DNA from: CAZMGY01 sp964565945 [NCBI: uncultured bacterium]
GTDB lineage: Bacteria; GCA-001730085
NCBI GenBank assembly: GCA_964565945.1
Contig: CAZMGY010000021.1
Span: 162,054 to 226,053, forward strand
Direction of reading: 5' to 3'
Length of the DNA: 64,000 nt
In this document: positions 21,444-30,213 of the stretch, piece after piece
Numbering within the stretch: the first letter of the stretch is position 1
Layout of the letters: each line of letters opens with the position of its first letter
Position numbers and translations under genes: made by a program
Notes under the pieces: generated by a model
The model's input: only the letters and a program-made list of their open reading frames with translations
The model's database searches: none
Told to the model about the DNA's origin: nothing

Positions 21444-22295
21444 ATGTCTCAAATAAAAGAAATTAAAAATCGAATCACCAGTATTAAAAAAACACAGCAA
21501 ATCACACGTGCGATGAAAATGATTGCGGGTGTAAAGTTTCATAAAGCCGAAACGCTTTTGACGCAGGTGCGCCCCTTTGCTTTTATGATAAATGATGTTG
21601 TCAAAGATGTCTCTGAACGTAACTACGAAATGAGAAATCCTTTTTTTCGTAAAGTAGCGAAGACACACAATAAAGAACTTTTAGTGATTGTAACTGGAGA
21701 TCGTGGTTTGTGTGGAAACTACAATAGTGCGGTTATTCGTAAAGTTCAAAAACTACTTAACGATAGTCGCTCATATGAGATGGTTTTAATTGGCAAAAAA
21801 GGACGTATTGTTTTTAATAAACCAGGAGAAGTGATTAAATTAGCGATCGATAATCCGGGATCGGATGTGACCGATGAATATCTCAAAAATGTGGCTACAC
21901 AATTGATAGAGCTTTATGCTCAGTATAATTCTGTTTCGATGATCTATACAGAGTTTGTGAATGCAGTTAAGCGCAATGTAATAGATAAACGAGTGCTTCC
22001 TATTTGTGACAAGTTCGAAAAAGGAAAACGTGCCGAACTTTTGTATGAGATGGATGAGGACGAGATTTTGGAGGATTTGGCCAACACCTATATCACATCG
22101 TGCTTACGTCATTCTTTAACAGAGTCTGCCGTGAGCGAGGAAAGTGCGCGGGTGACGGCAATGGATTCTGCCACCAACAATGCCAACGATATGATTCGTT
22201 CGTTAACCTTGGTGTATAACCGTGTTCGTCAAGCTGGAATTACAAAAGAGATTATAGAAATTTCGAGTGGAGCTGAAGCTTTTGCGAGTGCATAG
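21444..22295 (+). CDS. atpG: ATP synthase F1 subunit gamma
   Basis: The 283-residue central shaft. The N-terminal helix motif IKEIKNRITSIKKTQQITRAMKMIA and the C-terminal helix around MDSATNNANDMIRSLTLVYNRVRQAGIT are diagnostic (partial quotes of the two coiled-coil helices). GDRGLCGNYN marks the Rossmann-like middle domain. It begins five bases after the atpA stop. Confidence 0.96.
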   Translation: MSQIKEIKNRITSIKKTQQITRAMKMIAGVKFHKAETLLTQVRPFAFMINDVVKDVSERNYEMRNPFFRKVAKTHNKELLVIVTGDRGLCGNYNSAVIRKVQKLLNDSRSYEMVLIGKKGRIVFNKPGEVIKLAIDNPGSDVTDEYLKNVATQLIELYAQYNSVSMIYTEFVNAVKRNVIDKRVLPICDKFEKGKRAELLYEMDEDEILEDLANTYITSCLRHSLTESAVSEESARVTAMDSATNNANDMIRSLTLVYNRVRQAGITKEIIEISSGAEAFASA

Positions 22296-22362
22296 CCTCA
22301 AAAAGTTTTAACTTATCGGACTGTTCGTACAAAAGATAAATGAAGGCAATCAAAAGGAGTAA

Positions 22363-23763
<1,401 letters not shown>

Positions 23764-23778
23764 GGGATTGTGTTTTGT

Positions 23779-24051
23779 ATGGTTCAAAAACAAAAAAAGA
23801 CCGTGGAGTTAAAGATCGCGGCTGTAAATCAAAGCTTATTCGAAGGTAATGTTGATTTTGTCATAGTTCCAGGTCTTGATGGAGATGTGGGGATCATGGC
23901 CGAGCATGCTCCGTTTTTAGCCCCTTTACGCAAAGGTCGCATTGATATTGTGACTGGTGAAAACCCTAAACAAAGCCTGCAAGTGGAAGGGGGGGTCGTG
24001 GCGGTGGCAGATAATACTGTTCGTATATTAGTTAATAATATATCAGAATAG
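23779..24051 (+). CDS. atpC: ATP synthase F1 subunit epsilon, short form
   Basis: A 90-residue epsilon subunit that contains only the N-terminal beta-sandwich (VPGLDGDVGIMAEHAPFLAPL and the following GGVVAVADNTVRILV). The C-terminal two-helix domain that inhibits ATP hydrolysis in Escherichia coli or Bacillus is absent, since the family is usually about 130-140 residues. Short forms are known in some phyla. A GTG at 23770 also opens the frame, but the AAGGGA site (23762-23767) is too close to it, so the ATG at 23779 is chosen. Last gene of the atp operon. Confidence 0.9.
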   Translation: MVQKQKKTVELKIAAVNQSLFEGNVDFVIVPGLDGDVGIMAEHAPFLAPLRKGRIDIVTGENPKQSLQVEGGVVAVADNTVRILVNNISE

Positions 24052-24121
24052 ATTTGAATGAAAATTAAAGACCATCCACACATCCTCAAGCATCGCATTT
24101 TTCTAACATATAACGGTTGTA

Positions 24122-24146
24122 CTAATGAGTAATCCCTCATCATTAG
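24122..24146 (+). terminator. Possible weak terminator hairpin after the atp operon
   Basis: CTAATGAG and CTCAT(C)ATTAG form an 8-bp stem with one bulged base and a 6-base loop, 70 bases after atpC. The following bases are GTTAGAGCTTTTATC, so there is no proper T-run and the call is tentative. It would also separate the atp operon from the convergent tRNA pair. Confidence 0.35.
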
Positions 24147-24177
24147 GTTAGAGCTTTTATCTGGATCAAAAGTTAAA

Positions 24178-24259
24178 TGGAGGGTGGTGGATTTGAACCA
24201 CCGTAGGCTACGCCAGCAGATTTACAGTCTGCCCCCTTTGGCCACTCGGGTAACCCTCC
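24178..24259 (-). tRNA. tRNA-Tyr (GUA)
   Basis: Class II tRNA on the minus strand. The acceptor GGAGGGT pairs with ACCCTCC, the anticodon loop CTGTAAA gives anticodon GTA, and the variable arm is long, as for bacterial tRNA-Tyr. The T-arm is GGTGGTTCAAATCCACC. The discriminator base is A and CCA is not encoded (the next bases are TTT). It lies 41 bases downstream of tRNA-Thr, with which it is probably co-transcribed. Confidence 0.95.
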
Positions 24260-24300
24260 AATAAGATAACAAATCAATGTGATTGATTTCGGGGCATTTA

Positions 24301-24376
24301 TGGAGCTGGCGATGGGACTCGAACCCGCAACATGTTGATTACAAATCAACTGCTCTACCAATTGAGCTACGCCAGC
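24301..24376 (-). tRNA. tRNA-Thr (UGU)
   Basis: A 76-base tRNA on the minus strand including an encoded CCA. The acceptor GCTGGCG pairs with CGCCAGC, the D-arm is TAGCTCAATTGGTAGAGC, the anticodon stem-loop GTTGATTTGTAATCAAC gives anticodon TGT, and the T-arm is GCGGGTTCGAGTCCCGC-like. Unlike its neighbour tRNA-Tyr, it carries the 3' CCA in the DNA. A strong promoter precedes it. Confidence 0.95.
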
Positions 24377-24718
24377 TCAAAAATGTAAGCAGATATTGTA
24401 ACGAACCCGAATTTTTTTGTCAATAGAACTCTTGCTTTATGTGGAAACCCTCAAGAACTATTATAAATAGGTGGCGGTTTTTTTATTGGCAGGGTTTTCG
24501 CACCGTCAAATTCAAGATGTGTTATTGACTAATAAATAGGGAAGAAGGTGTAAGGATATTCGCATTTTTGAAAATAAAATTTTTCAATAATACTACGAAA
24601 ATAGGTTTAGATATTTGTCAATGTCTGTTATAAAAAATTTGCATAGCTAGGCATCTTTATGTTACAGTGTATTTTAATGATATTTTAAAATGAATTTATA
24701 TGAAAGATGTAATAAATA
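24377..24718. other. Intergenic region between tRNA-Thr and the secreted kinase-like gene
   Basis: About 340 AT-rich bases. The left end carries the tRNA promoter on the minus strand. An inverted repeat AAACCCT (24445-24451)/AGGGTTT (24491-24497) brackets a 39-base segment. On the plus strand a weak TTGCAT (24639-24644) with TACAGT (24663-24668) at 18-base spacing could be the promoter of the gene at 24719. No small gene was recognised. Confidence 0.5.
24395..24423 (-). promoter_or_regulatory. Sigma-70-type promoter of the tRNA-Thr/tRNA-Tyr pair
   Basis: On the minus strand a perfect TTGACA (24418-24423) is spaced 17 bases from TACAAT (24395-24400), about 18 bases before the mature 5' end of tRNA-Thr. 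This is the best consensus promoter in the window and fits a strong stable-RNA promoter. A GC-rich discriminator is not obvious. Confidence 0.8.
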
Positions 24719-27202
24719 ATGCTTCAAAGGATCATTTTATGGCAATTGGGTATATTACTCTTGTTGGGAGATGGCCTTAGTTGGGCGCTTGCTCCTGGGA
24801 GCATGTTTCAATCGGCTCTTCCAAATGTTTGGATTTCAAAATATCCAGGGGTGTTGATTTATTCGGCAGAGTTCAAACAGATACATTTGCAGGGAGATCG
24901 GTCACAATCACTTAGTGAGCTAGTCGAGAATCCTGAATGGATGACACTCGATCTCGAGAAACACTTATTAGAGCTACGTCAGAATCAAAATCAACGTCAA
25001 AAAATGAGAGAAGAGATTCTGGCAAAATTAGATGGTTGGGGTATGCGTTTTAACAAAAATAGCGGGAGGTTTTCTCTAAATTTCGAACAAAATCATTACC
25101 AGTTGGCAAAAAAATTGGTTCATGATAACCACGAAGAACTGTTTTATATGATTCAAAGCCTTATTTTGGGTGGCGATGCTAATCTTGGGACAGAGATCTA
25201 TTATTCTTTACGAAGTTATTATAGGGAAGGTTATTTTTGGAGTCAAACAGGGTTTGATACGATGGCTTATTTTTCTCTAAAATTACACGAACGATTAAGG
25301 CGTAAAGAGTTACTGTCTTGGCCACGCCTTGATCAAAAGGCAAGGTACAGCGATAATAATGCTGACATTGCTTTTGAGAACGTGGAAGGACAAGTTATCC
25401 TAACGTTTAATAACGATCAAACCTTACGTTACTTTATCGATAAGCTCAAAACCTCTAATCTCTTGTTTTTATTTGATTACAATCCAGAATATCCACTGGT
25501 GTTGAGAATGCCAGAAGCTCGGTACACTTCTTTTAATCAAGAGTTAACTTTATTGGGGCAAGATGAAGCTATTATTAAGAGGTTCGGGGTATTCTTGGAC
25601 AAGGTTAGTTATAATCGAAAAGTTATGGGGGAGCATGGGTTCCAGTTAGGTACTTTTTCTTTAAAAAAACTTCTAAAATCAGTTCAAGTACCTAATGCTT
25701 CTAGTAAGAAAATCCAGCTTGATGACCGACTTTTTCACTTTGTTGAACAAAAGCCAGCTGGAGCTATGCCAGGAGCTGTGTACGAAGAAAAAAACAAGCG
25801 CTGGTTGATTAAGTGGGGGGGGAACTTAGGGACGATAGAGTCCCGAGAACCGACATATAGCTACGAGAGAAGTATACGAGAGGTGATGACCGCCAAATTT
25901 ATTAAAAATTTTGGCTTTAATGTTCCAGCCCATAAGCTTGTTCGCGGTCAACAGGGTTACTTGTACGTGGCTTCAGAATATAAGCCTGAGCAGCTCTACG
26001 AGTTTGAGTCTCTGCGACATATGAATGTTTTGGATAGAGTGGATAAAGAATCTTTGCAAGACCTTATGTTGCTGGCGCTATTAACCCATGATCTAGATTT
26101 ATTTAATCCTGTTAATGGAAATATTTTGTTTGAAAAAAAGGGCGATCGCTATGTCCCCTTTATTGTCGATACGGCTGAGTTTTTAAATGGGAAAAGAGGG
26201 AATATGTCGGTTTTTGATAAGGAAATCGGGCAAGGGCTTCGAAATGTGTTGTTAACATCCTCTTTTTTCGCGGGTTATAGGGGATTTATGCGCAACTGGA
26301 TTTGGCAAGATGTTTCTGAGCAAGTTCTTTATGAGAAAGCGCGAGCTGTTGATGCTAAGTTACAGCAGAAAACAGATGCGACTTCAATTGCGAGTTTGTT
26401 AGAAAATGTTGAGATTCCGCCTTTAGATCCGGATGATAAAAATGTTTTGGAAAATTATGGGGAGATTGATTACGAGCAAAGCATTTTAAAAAAGATAACG
26501 GCAGATTTTCAAACTGTGAGGGATGTTTGGGGGAAGAGCTATCGAAGTGATGTCGAGAAAAATTTCGTTCCTTCGCAAATGATTGATATTCAATACACGA
26601 TTTCGGAGCAAAAGCTTTCGTTGAATTTTCATAACACTCATCAAATGAAGAGGGTGGAAGCCTGGTTTGAACAAAATATGCCTAAAGGTTCATGGATGCG
26701 TAGCCACAGTGACATAAACAAGATTATTCTTTTGTCCCCCCTTTTAAAAAGGATAGATCAGAGTAAATCTTTAAGGGAGAGTAGGCACATTGTTTGGGAC
26801 TTTGGGAGCGAAAATCTTAAAAAAAAGTTCTTTCGAGAGGTTTTAGGGCATGCAGAATTTTATTCAGGCAGCGAGTGGCAGCGTAATGTGAACGAGCTAG
26901 TGCGAAGAATCCGTTTTGAGGACTCGCCCTTATTGCAGCAAATAGACCGAATGACCTATATTCAGATAGATGACGAGACAAAGGTATACCTGCAATGGGT
27001 TCCTGGCCAAGAATCTCTTTTATATCAAATGTTTTTGCAAGGGCTTCTTGTTGAGGAGACGCCCTCTGGCAAGCAAAATGTCATCCAAGATGAGAGCACT
27101 TTAAAGGGCATTACTTCAAAGTTGTTGTTAAACAAAGGTATTGTCGTGTCTAAAACATCTAAGGTTTCTTCGTCATTGCAATTACTGAGGCAAGCTGCTT
27201 AG
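24719..27202 (+). CDS. Large secreted protein with a PI3/4-kinase- or HipA-like domain, function unknown
   Basis: I do not recognise the full protein (827 residues). It has a signal peptide (about residues 1-24, hydrophobic core IILWQLGILLLLGDGL, likely cut near WALA). Residues about 350-500 look like an atypical kinase fold. There is a strand with a lysine (RWLIKWGG, Lys365), a helix with a glutamate (YERSIREVMTAKF), a catalytic-loop-like HDLDLFNPVNGNILFE (Asp458/Asp460, Asn466/Asn468), and a following FIVDTAEFL (Asp484), resembling the D..NGN..(I)xD pattern of PI3/4-kinase and HipA-like enzymes. The flanks are charged and mostly helical. If real, this kinase would act outside the cytoplasm. 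It is monocistronic or leads the hemH group (47-base gap). Weak ribosome site. Confidence 0.5.
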   Translation: MLQRIILWQLGILLLLGDGLSWALAPGSMFQSALPNVWISKYPGVLIYSAEFKQIHLQGDRSQSLSELVENPEWMTLDLEKHLLELRQNQNQRQKMREEILAKLDGWGMRFNKNSGRFSLNFEQNHYQLAKKLVHDNHEELFYMIQSLILGGDANLGTEIYYSLRSYYREGYFWSQTGFDTMAYFSLKLHERLRRKELLSWPRLDQKARYSDNNADIAFENVEGQVILTFNNDQTLRYFIDKLKTSNLLFLFDYNPEYPLVLRMPEARYTSFNQELTLLGQDEAIIKRFGVFLDKVSYNRKVMGEHGFQLGTFSLKKLLKSVQVPNASSKKIQLDDRLFHFVEQKPAGAMPGAVYEEKNKRWLIKWGGNLGTIESREPTYSYERSIREVMTAKFIKNFGFNVPAHKLVRGQQGYLYVASEYKPEQLYEFESLRHMNVLDRVDKESLQDLMLLALLTHDLDLFNPVNGNILFEKKGDRYVPFIVDTAEFLNGKRGNMSVFDKEIGQGLRNVLLTSSFFAGYRGFMRNWIWQDVSEQVLYEKARAVDAKLQQKTDATSIASLLENVEIPPLDPDDKNVLENYGEIDYEQSILKKITADFQTVRDVWGKSYRSDVEKNFVPSQMIDIQYTISEQKLSLNFHNTHQMKRVEAWFEQNMPKGSWMRSHSDINKIILLSPLLKRIDQSKSLRESRHIVWDFGSENLKKKFFREVLGHAEFYSGSEWQRNVNELVRRIRFEDSPLLQQIDRMTYIQIDDETKVYLQWVPGQESLLYQMFLQGLLVEETPSGKQNVIQDESTLKGITSKLLLNKGIVVSKTSKVSSSLQLLRQAA

Positions 27203-27252
27203 TTTGTGGGAAGTTGGGACTTTAAAGTTCTTCATGGTAAAATGTTGGTGTG

Positions 27253-28302
27253 ATGAAAGATTTATTTTTATGTGTCAACCTTGGTTCTCCCAAGCATTGG
27301 GATGTGGTTGCTGTTAAAGCTTATCTGTCCGAATTTTTGATGGATAAGCACGTGATTGACGTGCCCTGGTTACTGCGGTTCTTGTTGGTTAAAGGTCTTG
27401 TCGTGCCTTTTCGAAGTCCCAAGACATCGGAAGCTTATCGTGGAATCTGGATGGAGGAAGGTTCTCCGTTGGTTGTTTACACTGAACGAATGATGCGTGC
27501 ATTGAAAGAGAAGGTGTCCTTTTCGGTTGAGTTGGCGATGACTTATGGAGATAACGATATTGCCACGTGTATTCAAAGGATGGTAGGTGAGCAGGGTTCT
27601 TCTGCGAGGCGCTTACATCTTTTGCCTCTATTTCCACACTACGCTATGTCGACAACGCAAGCGGTTGTTGACCATGTTCACGCGAGTGTTCAGAAATATG
27701 CTCCACAGTGGGAGCTCCATGTTGTAAAGCTTTTTTTTGAGCATCAAGCGTATATCCTCGCTCTTAAGGCTCGTTTAGCTACTTTTGATGTGGCATCGTA
27801 CGATCATATCGTCTTCAGTTATCACGGTTTGCCAGTTAGACATTTGCTCAAAACGGACCCTACTCAGTCGCACTGTATGAAAGTGCCTAATTGTTGTGAG
27901 GTTACAAGTGTAGCGCGAACGACCTGTTATCGTGCTCAAGTTGTGCAAACAATGCAATTACTAAGTCGAGAGCTAGAACTTAAGCCGACACAGTGGACGT
28001 TGGCTTTTCAGTCACGATTTGGCAAGGATACTTGGTTAATCCCCGATACAGAGGCGGTGTTAAAAAAACTCCCTCAACAAGGGGCGCGTCGTATTCTTGT
28101 GGTGAGTACAGCTTTTGTGGCGGATTGTCTTGAGACCTTGGAAGAATTAGGTATGCGAGGTCGAAAATGTTTTAAGGATGCAGGAGGAGATGTTTTAGAT
28201 ATTGTACCCTGTCTGAATGACCATCCTGTTTGGATTGAAACTCTTGCGACTCTCATGGAGGAGCATATCCGTTCCGTCGAAGGTAAGTGTGATGATGCAT
28301 AA
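27253..28302 (+). CDS. hemH: Ferrochelatase, with an internal four-cysteine motif
   Basis: Inserts Fe2+ into protoporphyrin IX, the last step of the protoporphyrin-dependent haem pathway (or a coproporphyrin variant). The 349-residue protein has MKDLFLCVNLGSP at the N-terminus, the catalytic histidine in SYHGLP (His191) and the conserved glutamate in FVADCLETLEEL (Glu294). Four cysteines in the middle (208, 214, 215, 225; pattern C-x5-CC-x9-C) resemble the internal [2Fe-2S] cysteine set I recall for the Bdellovibrio-type ferrochelatases. The GTG just before (27250) is an alternative start. hemB and hemL are present elsewhere in the window; the hemH stop region overlaps the start of ygfZ. Confidence 0.94.
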   Translation: MKDLFLCVNLGSPKHWDVVAVKAYLSEFLMDKHVIDVPWLLRFLLVKGLVVPFRSPKTSEAYRGIWMEEGSPLVVYTERMMRALKEKVSFSVELAMTYGDNDIATCIQRMVGEQGSSARRLHLLPLFPHYAMSTTQAVVDHVHASVQKYAPQWELHVVKLFFEHQAYILALKARLATFDVASYDHIVFSYHGLPVRHLLKTDPTQSHCMKVPNCCEVTSVARTTCYRAQVVQTMQLLSRELELKPTQWTLAFQSRFGKDTWLIPDTEAVLKKLPQQGARRILVVSTAFVADCLETLEELGMRGRKCFKDAGGDVLDIVPCLNDHPVWIETLATLMEEHIRSVEGKCDDA

Positions 28303-28963
28303 ATTAGATGCTGTGGTTTACTGTTTAGAACATAATGTTGCTAAGTTTTTGCAAGGTATGGCGGCCAATCATTTAGATGCTCAAGAAAATGCGTTTGTTG
28401 ATGTGTCTGGTCGTGTGATTGCAACCTTTTTTCAAAGATCCATTGATGGAGATCATTGGCTGATTTGTGTGTCACGTTTTGCTGAAAATGCTGTGAATAA
28501 GCATATTGCCAAATATGCTCGCTTAACCAAGACGCGCTATGAAAAATGGACGCATCAAGTTTATGTAGATTCCGATCTTGATAGAGCTTTGAAGCCTAAT
28601 GAACATAGACTAACTAGTTCCTGGGGGATGCTTTTGATTACCGATAGAGATGATGTTGCTATTCATGATGAAGAAGCGACGCGGGCTTGGCGTGTTCTGA
28701 ATCATATGCCGTGGCATGGCGTGGACTATCATCAAGAGATGCTTCTCAATATCCACGCCGAGCGCTATGTGGCTTTTGATAAAGGATGTTTTTTGGGACA
28801 AGAGATTTTATCGCGTGTCCATTTTAAGTCGAAGCCACCCAAAAAGTTGATTGTTGTCTATAAGGAAGACTGCTCGGAACAAGACCAATCTCTAATCACC
28901 TCTTTAGGACCGTGTCTCGAAACGGGTCAGCTTAAAGGGTTTTTGTTTGTAAATAATAGCTAG
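28292..28963 (+). CDS. ygfZ: YgfZ/GcvT-like folate-binding protein (iron-sulfur cluster maintenance)
   Basis: A 223-residue member of the YgfZ family (related to the GcvT aminomethyltransferase fold), implicated in tetrahydrofolate-dependent repair or assembly of certain Fe-S enzymes. The hallmark K-G-C-x-x-G-Q-E motif is present as KGCFLGQEILSRVHF (about residues 169-183). The C-terminal domain is shorter than in Escherichia coli YgfZ (326 residues). The frame runs further upstream inside hemH, but ATG 28292 has a spaced AAGG site and overlaps the hemH end by 11 bases. Its pairing with a possibly Fe-S-containing HemH is suggestive. Confidence 0.85.
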   Translation: MMHKLDAVVYCLEHNVAKFLQGMAANHLDAQENAFVDVSGRVIATFFQRSIDGDHWLICVSRFAENAVNKHIAKYARLTKTRYEKWTHQVYVDSDLDRALKPNEHRLTSSWGMLLITDRDDVAIHDEEATRAWRVLNHMPWHGVDYHQEMLLNIHAERYVAFDKGCFLGQEILSRVHFKSKPPKKLIVVYKEDCSEQDQSLITSLGPCLETGQLKGFLFVNNS

Positions 28964-28974
28964 GAAGAGGGTCT

Positions 28975-30213
28975 GTGAATATTTATTGGCTTATTATAGT
29001 TGGATTCATGCTTGTCCATGTTCTTTTTAAAAGCCTGGTGAATCAATTGAATATTCGTTCCGCTCAGCAAGGAATTCCCTCAGAGTTTCACGAGCTTTAC
29101 GACCATGTTCACTATCAAAAATCGCAGGCTTATCTTAAAAGAAATGAATCCTTTGCGTTGGTGAAGCGGATGTTTTTTGTGACGATCATGCTTTTATTTT
29201 TGTTGGGTGATGGATTGCGTGTGGTTGACCAAGCTGTTCAGGTCTTTGCTTTGAATTCGGTCCAGCATGGTGTTGTGTATTTGGTCGCATTGATGTTAGT
29301 ATTGGCTCTTCTAAAAATTCCTTTTGCTTACTATCATACGTTTGTGATCGAGCAAGCGTTTGGTTTTAACCAGACAACACGTCGCACCTTTGTGGCCGAT
29401 ACTGTTAAAAGTCTTATCTTGACAGCTATTTTAGGGTTGCCTTTATTGAGCCTTGTCTTAAGTTTTTTTGACCATTTTGGCCAAAATGCATGGTTCTATG
29501 TTTTGGGGGCTGTGGCCTTGTATCAACTGGCTATTATGTTTATGGCGCCTGTCGTGATTATGCCGTTGTTTAATCGTTTTTCGCCTTTGGAAGAAGGAGA
29601 ACTTAAGCAAGAAATAGAAACCTATGCTAGTCAACATCAATTCGGTCTTAAAGGTATTTTTACTATGGATGGCTCCAAGCGTTCCAATAAGAGTAATGCT
29701 TTTTTTACGGGGTTTGGCCGGATGCGACGAATTATCTTGTTTGACACGTTGATTCAAAAGTTGAGCACACAAGAACTAATGGCTGTCTTGGCTCATGAAA
29801 TGGGGCATTGCAAACGGGGGCATATATGGAAATCGACAGTAAGGTCCTTAATTGTTTTGGGTGTGAGCTTATGGGTTTTGTCTCTTTGTTTAAGTCATGG
29901 ACCCTTGTTTGAATCGTTTGGTTTTGCTTCGCGACCTGTTTATGTTGGGCTGGTGTTATTTAGCTTAATTTTTGCGCCTTTGGAGTTTGTGATGGTGCTT
30001 ATAGCTGCTATTCTATCGCGTCGCAATGAGTATGAGGCTGACCGCTATTCGATTGAAACGTATCGTCAGCCACAAGCCATGATTGAGGCTTTGAAAAAAC
30101 TGAGCGTTGATCATTTATCGAACTTGACGCCGCATCCGTGGAAAGTTTTTTTAGAGTATAGTCATCCCCCTGTCGTTGATAGAATTAAAGCCATAAGGAG
30201 TATTTTTCTATGA
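28975..30213 (+). CDS. M48-family membrane zinc protease, CAAX protease 1/Ste24 type
   Basis: A 412-residue integral membrane metalloprotease. Several hydrophobic segments surround the zinc site HEMGH (in LMAVLAHEMGHCKRGH) and the third-ligand motif NEYEADRY further on. The long N-terminal membrane part and the segment QAFGFNQTTRRTFVAD identify the M48A Ste24-like group rather than HtpX (about 290 residues). The role in bacteria is probably membrane protein quality control. It starts with GTG after an AGGAAGAGG site and overlaps dsbD by four bases (ATGA). Confidence 0.92.
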   Translation: MNIYWLIIVGFMLVHVLFKSLVNQLNIRSAQQGIPSEFHELYDHVHYQKSQAYLKRNESFALVKRMFFVTIMLLFLLGDGLRVVDQAVQVFALNSVQHGVVYLVALMLVLALLKIPFAYYHTFVIEQAFGFNQTTRRTFVADTVKSLILTAILGLPLLSLVLSFFDHFGQNAWFYVLGAVALYQLAIMFMAPVVIMPLFNRFSPLEEGELKQEIETYASQHQFGLKGIFTMDGSKRSNKSNAFFTGFGRMRRIILFDTLIQKLSTQELMAVLAHEMGHCKRGHIWKSTVRSLIVLGVSLWVLSLCLSHGPLFESFGFASRPVYVGLVLFSLIFAPLEFVMVLIAAILSRRNEYEADRYSIETYRQPQAMIEALKKLSVDHLSNLTPHPWKVFLEYSHPPVVDRIKAIRSIFL

